A DNA stretch of 64,000 nucleotides from Flavobacterium sp. ALJ2 (GCF_015594725.1 NZ_JADNRC010000004.1:62001-126000); one strand, 5' to 3'; positions 1 through 9,565 are shown, numbered from the stretch's first letter. A program made the numbers and translations. Notes: a model not told the origin generated them from the letters alone.

Positions 1-2141
1 GACACCCATTCGACACCTTCGAAAATGTTGTTTCCGAGGTTTGCGAAGTTGGCAGCAAAATTAATGTGATTCTTTTTGAATATTTCATAATCGAAAGTTA
101 CTTCAGTTTTTATGAAGCTATTTCCTGCTGTACTTAGAAAGTCATATCCGTAGAAGTAATTAAAATTATCTATTTTTTGGTAACCATAACCTCCTAATAT
201 ATAATTAAAAAAAGGTACACTCGCCTGACCAAAAGTTAGTCCCGCATTGGTTTTAAAGAGGATAGTAGCTTTATTGAATATGGTTTCTGCGAAACCAATT
301 TCGGCTTTTGCAGTAGAGAAAGGCTCAAATGCTTTTGTATAATTTGAAGAAAACAAATAGGATTGGATATTACCTGAGAAACCCCATCCTTTTTTAGGAA
401 AATCTTTATTGTCGAAACTATCATAATTCATATAACCGAATAAACTAAAGTAACTGCTATTGTCAATATTAGGATCTATATTGGTTAATGTCTTGGAGTT
501 TATTCTTAAATATTTATATTCTACACCACCTCCAATCAAGAATTTTTGAACAAAAATACTTTGAAAATACGCTTCATTAGTTATATCAAGAAAATCGACA
601 TTAACTAAATTTGGATCTATACTTTTGTTTAGAGGATCACTTAATTGGGTAGTTATATTTCGGTTAAATTGCGTTAGTTTTGATTTAAATCCAAAACTTA
701 TATTAAACCCATTTTCAATATAATAGTCAAAATTATATCTAAAATTATCTCCTAAAATTATATCTAATGAAGTAATATCATTTTTAAAGAGTGTTTTTTT
801 ATGGGTTAGATTTACTAAGATAGCGCTTTTGTATAAGCCATCATAGTGTAGACCAAGTTTTAAATAAGTTTGTGTTGGGTTTTCTTTTAGTGTTAAGTTT
901 AAGTTGTCTATAGAATTATCAGGATCTAATGAATATGAAATGGCACTAAAGTTTTGGGTGGCATTAATGTTGTTAACTCCTTTAGTAAGGTCAGCATAGG
1001 TGATTTTTGAGCCAGATTTAAAACGTAATTTACTTGTTATATATTCGTCAGTGTAATTGTCTAAGTGGTTGCAATTTATGTTCTCTATTTGGAGTGTGTC
1101 TGAAGCTACTTTTAATTTAGGTTTTTTATAATAGCCTTGTTTTTCTACTAATGCTTTGATTTTTTCATAAACAGAAAAAGCAGCATCTTCTCCTCTGCGA
1201 ATAATTTGACCTCCTTTGTCAAATGAAATTACACCATATTCTTTAATATCTGGTTTGATATAAATATCTGTGTTTTTTACTTTTTTCTTCATCTTGTCTA
1301 TAGATTGAAGATTGGTAATTTGTACTAATATGCGAGTTGCATCTTTAAGCTTATGTCGATCTAGTAAATCATCTTGAACATCGACACCTATAATGATATC
1401 TGCACCTAAATTTCGAACTTCTTTTATTGGGTAATTATTTACAACTCCACCATCTACCAGAAGTTTTCCATCTATTTCTATAGGAGAAAACAAGGATGGG
1501 AATGCTGCACTGGCAATCATGGCTTGAGCCAAGTTGCCTTTGTTTAATAATACTTCCTCACCAGTTTCAATATTGGTACCAATACACAAAAATGGAGTAG
1601 GCAATTGATTAAAATCTCGAATGTGTCTTACGTTTCGAGTAAGGCTACTTAACAAATTATAATTATACATCCCTTTAGAAAGTGCTTCGGGGATACCAAT
1701 TTTGAAATTACTAAAAGGTAAAATTATAGCATATAATTCGTCATTTCTTTTTTCGTAAAAATTTTTAGAAGACCTTGGGATATAATCATTTATTAAATCA
1801 TCAAAGTTTGTCTTTTTGAAAATTGAATCAATTTGAGTTGCATTGTATCCTGAAGCATAAAGACCTCCGATTATAGACCCCATGCTGGTACCTCCTATAA
1901 AATCTATTTTCACTCCAGCTTCTTCTAGCACTTTTAAAACACCAATATGAGCAAATCCTTTGGCACCACCACCACTTAGTACCAATCCTATTTTTGGTCG
2001 ATACGATTCATCGGTGTTTAATTTTTTTATGGTGTCTTGAGAAAATGTACTCTGAGTGAAACCTAATACTATTAAAACAACTAATGGTTTTATGTTCTTG
2101 ATGGTTCCAATAGCTATCGGAATGGAAAACTGCGAGTACAT
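1..2141 (-). CDS. Patatin-like phospholipase with C-terminal BamA-like barrel (partial)
   Basis: The gene runs off the left edge, so its C-terminus is missing. The N-terminus has a hydrophobic export segment at about residues 18-35, then a patatin domain. Visible motifs are the oxyanion glycine loop SGGGAKG (about 57-62), the nucleophile elbow GTSMG with Ser86, and the catalytic DGG with Asp230. After about residue 330 come a POTRA-like linker and a long stretch of alternating aromatic/hydrophobic strands typical of a surface-antigen (BamA/D15) barrel. The family has a periplasmic esterase domain and an outer-membrane pore, as in autotransported PlpD-type proteins. The start is uncertain: ATG at 2141 gives a leader of about 35 residues, and another in-frame ATG lies at 2252. 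The export segment favours 2141. The substrate is unknown. Confidence 0.85.
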   Translation of the reverse strand, partial: MYSQFSIPIAIGTIKNIKPLVVLIVLGFTQSTFSQDTIKKLNTDESYRPKIGLVLSGGGAKGFAHIGVLKVLEEAGVKIDFIGGTSMGSIIGGLYASGYNATQIDSIFKKTNFDDLINDYIPRSSKNFYEKRNDELYAIILPFSNFKIGIPEALSKGMYNYNLLSSLTRNVRHIRDFNQLPTPFLCIGTNIETGEEVLLNKGNLAQAMIASAAFPSLFSPIEIDGKLLVDGGVVNNYPIKEVRNLGADIIIGVDVQDDLLDRHKLKDATRILVQITNLQSIDKMKKKVKNTDIYIKPDIKEYGVISFDKGGQIIRRGEDAAFSVYEKIKALVEKQGYYKKPKLKVASDTLQIENINCNHLDNYTDEYITSKLRFKSGSKITYADLTKGVNNINATQNFSAISYSLDPDNSIDNLNLTLKENPTQTYLKLGLHYDGLYKSAILVNLTHKKTLFKNDITSLDIILGDNFRYNFDYYIENGFNISFGFKSKLTQFNRNITTQLSDPLNKSIDPNLVNVDFLDITNEAYFQSIFVQKFLIGGGVEYKYLRINSKTLTNIDPNIDNSSYFSLFGYMNYDSFDNKDFPKKGWGFSGNIQSYLFSSNYTKAFEPFSTAKAEIGFAETIFNKATILFKTNAGLTFGQASVPFFNYILGGYGYQKIDNFNYFYGYDFLSTAGNSFIKTEVTFDYEIFKKNHINFAANFANLGNNIFEGVEWV

Positions 2142-2320
2142 AAAGGCTATTTTTTCTTGTATAAAAAGAGCGACCCTAGAAGCTTCTTTTTTTACAATAG
2201 AAAAAAAGTTTATTAATCGAGTATTCGTAATGGACAGCTGGATGAGGCTCATAGAAATAGCTGGTTTGTTTTGTAAAAGTCGGAAATATTATTGAACTTT
2301 ATATGTCAAATTTGTTTTAA

Positions 2321-2345
2321 TAATATTATTTCTTCAATAATATTA
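2321..2345. terminator. AT-only hairpin downstream of uvrC unit
   Basis: Perfect 10-bp arms (2321-2330 and 2336-2345) enclose a 5-nt loop. It lies just past the small ORF that follows uvrC on the minus strand. There is no clear T-tract, so termination is only inferred. Confidence 0.4.
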
Positions 2346-2367
2346 GGTTTTTGTTTTTGTTAAATTT

Positions 2368-2627
2368 CTACATATCGGTATGCCATCGTGCGCCAACTCT
2401 GCAACTAGATTGGATTGTTTTCTTCTTTTTGTTTATTTGTATGTCGCAAAATTCGTCGCATTCAAGCCCTATGTTTCAATACTATTTATAATTTGTATTT
2501 TATTATTCTTAGAGGTTGTGATTTCTAATTTTTCGAAATCATTTACTGCTTTTATTTTTATGTTATCTTTTTGACTATAACTATGGAATGAAAATAGTAG
2601 GAGGATATTTAAAATGATTATTTTCAT
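2368..2627 (-). pseudogene. Small secreted protein, possibly frameshifted, downstream of uvrC
   Basis: An ATG at 2627 lies 4 bases after the uvrC stop codon. It opens a 52-codon frame ending at 2469-2471. The product starts with a clear signal peptide (MKIIILNILLLFSFHSYSQ) followed by a short lysine-rich, strand-like segment. In another frame, reading stays open from just before that stop down to a TAG at 2368-2370 and adds about 34 residues with three cysteines. This suggests either a frameshifted gene of about 85 residues or a genuine 52-residue secreted peptide. The family is not recognised. The 4-base spacing implies co-transcription with uvrC. Confidence 0.45.
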
Positions 2628-2631
2628 GGTA

Positions 2632-4431
2632 TTATACCGAGTTGTTGTTGTTGTAAAATGTTGTTATTTTTTTTGCTTTGGATGGACCTATAACGTCTGT
2701 TATTTCTTTTTCCGAAGCCAGTTTTAATCGTTTTACACTTTTAAAATGTTGTATTAAGGTTAACATGGTTTTTTCGCCAATTCCGGGAATACTTTCTATA
2801 GATGAATTTAATGCTGCTTTGCTGCGTTTATCACGGTGAAATGTAATTCCGAATCGGTGTGCTTCGTTTCGTAATTGTTGTATTATTTTTAATGTCTCAG
2901 ATCTTTTATCTAGATATAATGGTACTGAATCTCCAGGATAAAAGAGTTCTTCAAGACGTTTGGCAATACCTATTATTGTAATTTTACCTCGTAAACCAAG
3001 TTCGTCGATACTTTTTAAAGCAGCTGACAATTGTCCTTTTCCTCCATCAATAATTATTAATTGAGGTAATGGTTCGTTTTCCTCTAATAATCTTTTATAA
3101 CGGCGATAGACGATTTCGGTCATAGACGCAAAATCATCTGGGCCTTCGACAGTTTTTACATTAAAGTGACGGTAATCTTTTTTGCTTGGTTTTCCATCTT
3201 TAAAAACCACACAGGCAGCAACAGGGTTTGTTCCTTGTATATTGGAGTTGTCAAAGCATTCGATATGACGTGGTTCAATAGGTAGGCGTAAATCTTTTTG
3301 CATTTGTGCCATAATACGTTTTGTATGGCGATCAGGATCTACAATTTGTAACTGTTTGAGTTGTTCTATGCGGTAAAATTTGGCATTTCTAATTGATAAA
3401 TCGAGGATTTGTTTTTTATCACCCAATTGTGGAACAGTAACTTTTATATTTTCTCCTAAATCGACTTCAAAAGGCACAATTATTTCTTTAGAAAGTAATT
3501 GAAAACGTTCGCGAAGTTCGATTATAGCTAGTTCAAGTAATTCGGCATCAGTTTCGTCTAGTTTCTTTTTTATTTCTAATGTATGTGAACGTATAATCGA
3601 CCCATGCGAAATTTGAAGAAAATTGACATAGGCGGCACTCTCATCAGAAATTATCGAAAACACATCAATGTTGGTAATTTTCGGATTAATAATAGTTGAT
3701 CGTGATTGATAATTTTCGAGAACTTCTATTTTTTCTTTTATTTTTTGAGCTTCTTCAAAACGTAGATCTTGTGCCAATTGGGTCATGTGACGTTTAAAAT
3801 CCTTCATGCTTTCTTTGAAGTTTCCTTTTAGAATTTCGCGAATTGCATCAACTTGTTTTTGGTAATCTTCTAGTATTTCTAATCCTTCACACGGACCCTT
3901 ACAATTGCCAATATGAAATTCCAAACATACTTTAAACTTGCCACTATCGATATTTGATTTACTTAAATCGTAATTACAGGTTCTAAGAGGATAAAGCTCT
4001 TTAATGAGATCCAAAATCGTATGAACGGTCTTAAAGCTGGTATAAGGGCCAAAGTATTCTGAACCATCTTTGACCATTTTGCGTGTAGAAAAAATGCGGG
4101 AAAAAGGTTCTTTTTTTATACAAATCCAAGGATAGCTTTTATCATCACGTAATAATACATTGTAGCGTGGCTGTAAGGTTTTTATAAGATTGTTTTCTAA
4201 TAAAAGAGCATCGGTTTCAGTAGGAACAACAATGTGTTTTATAGTTACAATTTTTTTTACCAAAACATTAGTCTTGGCTGTATCATGAATTTTGTTAAAA
4301 TATGAGGAAACTCTCTTCTTTAAATTTTTAGCCTTACCTACATATAATATTTTTCCGTCTTTATCATAATATTGATATACGCCAGGGTTGTCTGGTAATG
4401 TTTGAATTTGGAGTTCGAGTGGAGTATGCAT
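2632..4431 (-). CDS. uvrC: Excinuclease ABC subunit C
   Basis: UvrC makes the two incisions flanking bulky DNA lesions during nucleotide excision repair, acting with UvrA and UvrB. The 599-residue length is normal. Residues 14-45 form the GIY-YIG domain (PGVYQYY, then ILYVGKA, with Arg40), and Glu79 in LLLENNLIK is the expected metal ligand for 3' incision. A UVR domain that contacts UvrB lies near residues 205-240. The RNase H-like 5'-incision domain covers about 375-470 (HIECFDNS, LIIIDGGKGQL). A helix-hairpin-helix pair ends the protein (SIPGIGEKT). A cysteine cluster between the nuclease and UVR domains (CNYD, CLEFHIGNCKGPCEG) is the usual metal-binding site. It is the first gene of a short minus-strand unit with the small ORF that follows it. 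Confidence 0.97.
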   Translation of the reverse strand: MHTPLELQIQTLPDNPGVYQYYDKDGKILYVGKAKNLKKRVSSYFNKIHDTAKTNVLVKKIVTIKHIVVPTETDALLLENNLIKTLQPRYNVLLRDDKSYPWICIKKEPFSRIFSTRKMVKDGSEYFGPYTSFKTVHTILDLIKELYPLRTCNYDLSKSNIDSGKFKVCLEFHIGNCKGPCEGLEILEDYQKQVDAIREILKGNFKESMKDFKRHMTQLAQDLRFEEAQKIKEKIEVLENYQSRSTIINPKITNIDVFSIISDESAAYVNFLQISHGSIIRSHTLEIKKKLDETDAELLELAIIELRERFQLLSKEIIVPFEVDLGENIKVTVPQLGDKKQILDLSIRNAKFYRIEQLKQLQIVDPDRHTKRIMAQMQKDLRLPIEPRHIECFDNSNIQGTNPVAACVVFKDGKPSKKDYRHFNVKTVEGPDDFASMTEIVYRRYKRLLEENEPLPQLIIIDGGKGQLSAALKSIDELGLRGKITIIGIAKRLEELFYPGDSVPLYLDKRSETLKIIQQLRNEAHRFGITFHRDKRSKAALNSSIESIPGIGEKTMLTLIQHFKSVKRLKLASEKEITDVIGPSKAKKITTFYNNNNSV

Positions 4432-4485
4432 ATAACAAAATTAAACTTTTGAGTTTAAAATATATAATTCTTTTGAGTTTCTTCA

Positions 4486-4527
4486 AAAGAAAGAGTCCGT
4501 TTTCTATAGAAAACGGACTCTTTCTTT
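4486..4527 (-). terminator. 21-bp perfect palindrome, terminator of lipoprotein gene
   Basis: A perfect inverted repeat (4486-4506 / 4507-4527) with AAAG/CTTT flanks starts 11 bases after the lipoprotein stop. It ends 54 bases upstream of the uvrC start, so it likely insulates the two genes. Confidence 0.75.
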
Positions 4528-4538
4528 ATTGGGAATTT

Positions 4539-5066
4539 TTATTTAATTGTAAAGTATTCTGTTTGTAGTAAATGTGTTCTTTCATCAAATGAGAAATCTA
4601 CATATTTTGCATCATCTTTTTTAATAGAAATTTCTAATCTGCTTCTTCCAATTTCTTTTTTATTAGCATCGTATGCTTTTAAAATTAGATCTCCTTTAAA
4701 ATCATTTTTAGCGATTAAGTATATGGTTACTTTTTTCTGCTTATCGGTATCTGCTCCGTATATTTTTTCAGCTTTGCATTCCTCGAAGTTTACCTTAAAA
4801 GTAGGCTCTGAAATTACTTTTGATGTATTTATACTCTCGCTTATTCCTGAATTTATCCCTTTGATTACATCACCGATTCCTTTTGAAGCACTTTTCGCAG
4901 CTTCTTTTCCTTGTTCTTGGAGTGCTTTTCCTGCACCTTCTATTAACTTAGATTTTACAGCGATTACTTCATTTCCATCTGTTTCTGCTTTTTTCATTTT
5001 TTCTTCTTTACTCATGCAAGAAATCAAAAGAGATAATGCACCAAATAAAATTGCAATTTTTTTCAT
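4539..5066 (-). CDS. Hypothetical lipoprotein
   Basis: This 175-residue product carries a type II signal peptide ending in the lipobox LISC, with Cys17 as the lipidated residue. Residues 20-85 are charged and alanine/glycine-rich and look helical. Residues 90-175 look like a small beta-sandwich (VTIYLIAKNDFKGDLILKAY, then KYVDFSFDERT). I do not recognise the family. It is likely an envelope lipoprotein expressed alone: it has its own -7 element upstream and a strong palindrome downstream. No catalytic motif is visible. Confidence 0.8.
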   Translation of the reverse strand: MKKIAILFGALSLLISCMSKEEKMKKAETDGNEVIAVKSKLIEGAGKALQEQGKEAAKSASKGIGDVIKGINSGISESINTSKVISEPTFKVNFEECKAEKIYGADTDKQKKVTIYLIAKNDFKGDLILKAYDANKKEIGRSRLEISIKKDDAKYVDFSFDERTHLLQTEYFTIK

Positions 5067-5122
5067 TTGTGTTTTAGTTTGTTGATTTTGTTTAGGAATT
5101 TATGTATTAAAACCCAAATGTA

Positions 5123-5130
5123 CAAATATA
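5123..5130 (-). promoter_or_regulatory. Bacteroidota -7 element TATATTTG
   Basis: TATATTTG on the minus strand lies 57 bases upstream of the lipoprotein ATG (5066) and matches TAnnTTTG. No good -33 TTTG was found at the usual spacing. Confidence 0.45.
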
Positions 5131-5166
5131 AAATATAATTTCTATATTTAGCTTTTATTATTGAAT

Positions 5167-6147
5167 ATGAGAAACAGTATACCGCTGGTGATTTTTGGTG
5201 AATCCATTTTACCAGGTGAGAGTAAAACCATCAATGTCGAAATTGCCCGACTGCACACTACTACTAAACTTAATATTCCTGTTATTGTGAGACGTTCTAA
5301 GCTCGAAGGGCCTGTAGTGCTCTTTTCTGCAGGGATTCATGGTGATGAAATTAATGGTGTCGAAATTGTTCGTCAGATAATTAGCAAGAAAATAAATCGT
5401 CCGAAAAAAGGAACTATCATTTGTATTCCTGTAATAAACATGTATGGTTTTGTAAATAAAGCACGAGAGTTTCCTGATGGTCGCGATTTAAATCGAGTTT
5501 TCCCAGGAAGTAAAAAAGGTTCTTTGGCAAGTCGCTTTGCATATCACATAGTTGCTGATGTTTTACCAATTGTCGATTACGCAGTCGATTTTCATGCTGG
5601 TGGAGCAAGTCGTTTTAATGCGCCACAGATTAGACTTTCTGAAAACAATCCTGATTTAAAAATTCTAGCAGATGTGTTTAGCGCACCCTTTACTTTGTAT
5701 TCTAAAAATATTTCGGGTTCGTTTAGAAGTATAAGTGAAAAATTAAAAGTGAAAATGTTGCTTTTCGAAGGCGGAAAATCATTAGATATTAATCATGATA
5801 TTGCTAATGTAGGTATTGATGGAGTTAAGCGTTTACTCGCTCATTTGAAAATGTTAGATTCTAATCAGGTTGTTGAAACTCCAGATAAACCTTCTATTTA
5901 TATTGAAAAATCAGTATGGCTACGCGCTAAATGCTCTGGATTGCTACATGACTATGATACAATTGGTAAGTTTGTTAAAAAAGGAGCTATTTTAGCAATT
6001 ATTACTGATCCATTTGGTAAGTTTGAAAGAAAGGTGAAAGCACCACATGATGGTTATATCATAAATGCAAACCATTCGCCAATTGTGTATGAAGGTGATG
6101 CTATTTATCATATGTCCAAAAACAATTTAGAGGAAGATGACAACTAA
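5167..6147 (+). CDS. Succinylglutamate desuccinylase/aspartoacylase family protein
   Basis: This is a zinc-dependent deacylase of the M14-like AstE/AspA family. The zinc ligands are visible in GIHGDE (His and Glu, about residues 58-61) and in DFHAGG. The arginine-bearing motif DGRDLNRVFPG lies between them. A C-terminal beta domain (about 235-325) resembles the biotinyl-lipoyl-like tail seen in this family. I prefer the ATG at 5167; a TTG two codons upstream (5161) is the alternative. The substrate cannot be read from the sequence. The 3' end overlaps the cyclo-ligase gene by 11 bases, which implies translational coupling. Related proteins in Bacteroidota are often annotated simply as succinylglutamate desuccinylase without biochemical proof. 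Confidence 0.85.
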   Translation: MRNSIPLVIFGESILPGESKTINVEIARLHTTTKLNIPVIVRRSKLEGPVVLFSAGIHGDEINGVEIVRQIISKKINRPKKGTIICIPVINMYGFVNKAREFPDGRDLNRVFPGSKKGSLASRFAYHIVADVLPIVDYAVDFHAGGASRFNAPQIRLSENNPDLKILADVFSAPFTLYSKNISGSFRSISEKLKVKMLLFEGGKSLDINHDIANVGIDGVKRLLAHLKMLDSNQVVETPDKPSIYIEKSVWLRAKCSGLLHDYDTIGKFVKKGAILAIITDPFGKFERKVKAPHDGYIINANHSPIVYEGDAIYHMSKNNLEEDDN

Positions 6148-6703
6148 GAAAGAATTGCGTTTAGAAAAAAAAAGGTTAAGAAATCAGCTTACTGAAACAG
6201 ACATTGAAGAATTGAGTTTGGTTATTGCCAATAAAGTACTTTTATTACCAATTTGGGAGAAAACTTATTTTCATGTTTTTCTACCGATTGTAGAACATAA
6301 AGAAGTAAACACGGAGTTTATTCTGCATTTATTAGCTGGTAAGGACAAAGAAATTGTTGTTTCAAAAAGTAATTTTGAAACTAGAGAAATGACCCATTTT
6401 TTGCTTACAGATAATACCAGAATTAAAAAAAATGAATATAATATTCCTGAACCTGTAGATGGTCTAGAAGTTCCATCAAGCAAAATTGATGTTGTTTTTG
6501 TTCCTCTTTTGGCTTTTGATACTTTTGGGAATAGAGTAGGATATGGGAAAGGATTTTATGATAAGTTTTTATCTGAATGTAAACCCGAAACTATAAAAAT
6601 AGGATTGTCTTTCTTTGAACCAGAAATCGAGATTACAGATGTTTTTGAAGGAGATGTGAAATTGGATTATTGCGTTACACCTGAGAAGGTTTATAAATTT
6701 TAG
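6137..6703 (+). CDS. 5-formyltetrahydrofolate cyclo-ligase
   Basis: The enzyme converts 5-formyl-THF to 5,10-methenyl-THF with ATP, returning a storage folate to one-carbon metabolism. The 188-residue length is typical. The N-terminal lysine/arginine helix (KKELRLEKKRLRNQL) and the ATP/folate signature near residues 125-145 (VPLLAFDTFG, then GYGKGFYDKFL) are diagnostic. The start overlaps the end of the aspartoacylase-like gene, so the two are probably one transcript ending at the hairpin near 6.8 kb. The cytoplasmic role is well established for the family. Confidence 0.93.
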   Translation: MTTKKELRLEKKRLRNQLTETDIEELSLVIANKVLLLPIWEKTYFHVFLPIVEHKEVNTEFILHLLAGKDKEIVVSKSNFETREMTHFLLTDNTRIKKNEYNIPEPVDGLEVPSSKIDVVFVPLLAFDTFGNRVGYGKGFYDKFLSECKPETIKIGLSFFEPEIEITDVFEGDVKLDYCVTPEKVYKF

Positions 6704-6783
6704 TTTTTTTCTACAAAGATTCGTGAAGAAATTAGATTTAGCTTATGTTGAATTAAGATTTGCAAAGTTTAAATTGTATGCAA

Positions 6784-6817
6784 AAAAAATAAGACTGCTT
6801 TAAGAGTCTTATTTTTT
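6784..6817. terminator. Bidirectional terminator between cyclo-ligase gene and batE
   Basis: A hairpin with AAGACT/AGTCTT at its core is flanked by A- and T-runs on both sides. It sits between two convergent genes and can serve both strands. Confidence 0.75.
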
Positions 6818-6845
6818 TATTTAAAGATATAGACGTGGTAAAAAA

Positions 6846-7595
6846 CTATTTCACCTCTTTAACTGCTGAGGATTCTATCCAACCTTCAGTCCCATCAGTT
6901 AATTCTATTTTTTTCCAGTTTTGTAATGATTGTTTTACGTATACTTTTGCTCCTTCATGAAGTGTAAAAATTGATGAACCAGCTTTTTGAGGTTCGCTAC
7001 GTACTTCGGCAATTTCTGAAAATACTATAGCAGGTCTTTCATTGTCAAAATGACTTTTTTCTAGAAACCCTGCTGTTAAAGTTACAAGTAAAGCAAGTAA
7101 TATTAAAAACATTCCGATAAAGTAAACTCTTTTTGTACGTGTAAGTTGCGAAAAATAATATCCAATAAAGCAAAGTAAGAAAGCTGAAGTGATCCCTACA
7201 GAAATCCATGCCCAAGTATTGTAATGGTATATTCCGGTAAAGTTTCGGATCAGTTTTGCAAAACCAACTTTAGGCACTTCTTTTATTTCGTCGATAGTTA
7301 GTTTTTTCGCAAATTTTAAATTGTTTAAAGCCTCTGGATGATTAGGGTTTAATACCAACGCTTTTTCATAATTGTATATTGCTGGAGCTACTTTATTTAG
7401 TTTGTAATAGCAGTTGCCTAAATTATAATATAATTCAGCCGATTGTTTTTTATCAACTTTTATAACGTTTTCATACTCTTGTACTGCTTGTTCGTATTTA
7501 GATTCTTGGTATAAAGCATTTCCTTTATCAAAGCTATTTTGAGCAAAGAAAATTTGGGATAATAATAAGAATAGGTATAAAAGAATATTTTTCAT
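6846..7595 (-). CDS. batE: BatE: TPR and SH3-domain membrane protein
   Basis: Last gene of the MoxR/Bat operon. With the start at the ATG at 7595 the product has 249 residues and a clean signal peptide ending in FAQ; an earlier in-frame ATG (7637) would put 14 extra residues before it. TPR motifs cover about residues 20-105 (FDKGNALYQESKYEQAV, YYNLGNCYYKL). Two membrane helices follow at about 130-150 and 160-180. A bacterial SH3-like domain closes the protein (AEVRSEPQ, GWIESSAVKEVK). Bat proteins are associated with aerotolerance and envelope stress in Bacteroides. The TPR part is probably a periplasmic scaffold for BatA/B/D. Confidence 0.9.
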   Translation of the reverse strand: MKNILLYLFLLLSQIFFAQNSFDKGNALYQESKYEQAVQEYENVIKVDKKQSAELYYNLGNCYYKLNKVAPAIYNYEKALVLNPNHPEALNNLKFAKKLTIDEIKEVPKVGFAKLIRNFTGIYHYNTWAWISVGITSAFLLCFIGYYFSQLTRTKRVYFIGMFLILLALLVTLTAGFLEKSHFDNERPAIVFSEIAEVRSEPQKAGSSIFTLHEGAKVYVKQSLQNWKKIELTDGTEGWIESSAVKEVK

Positions 7596-7685
7596 TTTAT
7601 TGATATGTAATAAGAGTTTCAATTTTTTGAAGTTCAATCCAATATGAATTAAAATTCTTAGCGGGTTTTGCGGTTAGAAACCATA

Positions 7686-9440
7686 TTAAACAATTTGTTT
7701 TTCTAATTCTGAAATTATCAATACTGCTTTATCAAAATCTTGCTGAATAGAAGCGCTAGATGCTGGTGCATATCGTGCAAACTCACAGTTTTCTGTTAAG
7801 TTAATGAAATTCTGAACTGATTCTGAATTTGCATTTCTTGATAATAAGATCTCTTTGATATTATCCTTACTCATTTCTGAAGTTTCAATATGTAATTTAG
7901 CTTTCAAGAAATTGTGCATTGCTTTTTCAAGTGCAATATAAAACGCCTCTTTATTATTGATTTGTTTTTTAGCTTGTGATAAATATTTCTTGGCTAGTTT
8001 ATTATTCATTCTAATTCTGTTTCCAGTAATATCACCATCAAGTGCTTCTTTTTTCTTCTTAGCTAGAACAATAATTGGTAAAATAAGGAATGGTAAAAAC
8101 AATAAGACATAATATAAGTTTGAACCATAAAAATCATCTTTTATTACTGAGGTGAAATTGCTTCTAAGTTTAATGTACTTGAATTGTTCGCTAGTCGATA
8201 TTTTGTTTTTAGCAGTTGGACCAGATGCTACATTAGCTTCTGTCGGTGTTGGGCCATCAAGAACATTTACCATTATTTCTGGAGAGGTAATTGTTTTATA
8301 GCTTCCCGTATTCAAATCAAAATATGAGAATTGCATTGGTTTTATAGCATAATTTCCTTTGTATTGTGGAATAATAGTATAGGTATCAGAAACTTTTCCC
8401 GACATACCGCTAAGGGTTGTATTTACTTTTTCATCATGTACAGGGTCATACATTTCCAAAGCATTTGGTACAACAGGTTTAGGTAAAGTAAATAATTTCA
8501 TGTTTCCGCTACCAGTTGCACTAACTACTAATTCTAGACCTTCTCCGTTTTTTAAAGTTGTTTTGGATGGTGTTACTTTAAAATCAAATCGACCAACAGC
8601 ACCTGAAAAGCCTTCGGGTTTATTCGTTTCGGGAAGTGCTTTTACGGAAATTGTTTTTGAACCGGCAGATACGCGTTTGTTACCTTCCGTGATTATTACT
8701 TGGCCAAACATATTTCTTCTGTTGGTAGGTAATTGTACAGCAACGTCTAAGGATAGAGGTTCAATTGCTAATTTTCCTGATTTTTGAGGGTATAATACCG
8801 TTTTTTTAAGTACAACATAACGATATCTTTCTCCTTTAAACATGGCTTCTTCGGCAACAGGCTGTTTTATCTCGATATTCTGACTCCAAAAATCATTATA
8901 TTTTGGTTTGTTTAATTCTCTCCAACTTGTAATACCGATATTATGACTGAAATATAATTTATAAACAACTGTAATTGGCTCATTTATATATGGTGACGTT
9001 TTTGAGATATCTGCGACTAAATACAAATTATCATCTGCAGATATCTGTTGTGGGTCATTAGGATCTCTTTCCTGTGCCACAGCAGCTGTGACATTTATTT
9101 TTATTGGTGAAGTTTTGTAAACCTGACCGTTATATTCTATTGCTGCTTGTTTTATGACAAGGCTTCCTTTTTGGTTTGGTAATAAAAAATAAGAATAAAT
9201 TTTTTCAAATGAACTTCTTCCATTGATCCATGACTGGCTTACTTGTTGGCTTGGTCCTGCCACAATTCTGAAACCATCAAATGAAGGCTGAACAAAGTTA
9301 TCGCCATCAACGTTCATAATGAAGTCAATTCGAAGTCTTTCGTTTAGACCAAGTGTAGTTTTACTTACTCTGGCTTCAAATTGAACTTGAGCCATAAGCC
9401 CTTGGAAACTTAATAGTAATAGAATTAAATATCTTTTCAT
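7686..9440 (-). CDS. batD: BatD family membrane protein
   Basis: A 584-residue protein with a signal peptide (cleavage near GLMAQ), a long periplasmic region of beta-sandwich repeats (about 20-420) and one membrane helix (YYVLLFLPFLILPIIVLA, about 440-460). A cytoplasmic helical tail of about 110 residues follows. The opening FEARVSKTTLGLNERLRI is typical of the BatD 'oxygen tolerance' family. The gene lies between batC and batE, and its spacer to batC holds an inverted repeat. It likely anchors the VWA proteins BatA and BatB on the periplasmic side. No enzymatic motif is seen. Confidence 0.92.
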   Translation of the reverse strand: MKRYLILLLLSFQGLMAQVQFEARVSKTTLGLNERLRIDFIMNVDGDNFVQPSFDGFRIVAGPSQQVSQSWINGRSSFEKIYSYFLLPNQKGSLVIKQAAIEYNGQVYKTSPIKINVTAAVAQERDPNDPQQISADDNLYLVADISKTSPYINEPITVVYKLYFSHNIGITSWRELNKPKYNDFWSQNIEIKQPVAEEAMFKGERYRYVVLKKTVLYPQKSGKLAIEPLSLDVAVQLPTNRRNMFGQVIITEGNKRVSAGSKTISVKALPETNKPEGFSGAVGRFDFKVTPSKTTLKNGEGLELVVSATGSGNMKLFTLPKPVVPNALEMYDPVHDEKVNTTLSGMSGKVSDTYTIIPQYKGNYAIKPMQFSYFDLNTGSYKTITSPEIMVNVLDGPTPTEANVASGPTAKNKISTSEQFKYIKLRSNFTSVIKDDFYGSNLYYVLLFLPFLILPIIVLAKKKKEALDGDITGNRIRMNNKLAKKYLSQAKKQINNKEAFYIALEKAMHNFLKAKLHIETSEMSKDNIKEILLSRNANSESVQNFINLTENCEFARYAPASSASIQQDFDKAVLIISELEKQIV

Positions 9441-9456
9441 TACCTGTATTTCAGTT

Positions 9457-9545
9457 TTTGTTTAACTGTTTAATTGCTTTTGATTGTTTATTTGCTTAAT
9501 TGAATGTTTATTTAATATTATTTATCAAAGAAACAGTTAAACAAA
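9457..9545. repeat. Inverted repeat and degenerate words in batC-batD spacer
   Basis: Perfect 15-bp arms (9457-9471 and 9531-9545) are separated by 59 nt. The region between them is built of near-repeats of TGTTTAA, TTAATTG and TGTTTATTT. It lies entirely in the spacer between batC and batD. Confidence 0.6.
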
Positions 9546-9565
9546 TAGAAGAGTAACCTTAAAAA

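Noticed and set aside
2056..2574. Two open frames on the plus strand over the patatin start and the post-uvrC spacer
   Set aside because: They overlap better-supported minus-strand coding sequence, lack signal or domain features, and have no promoter.
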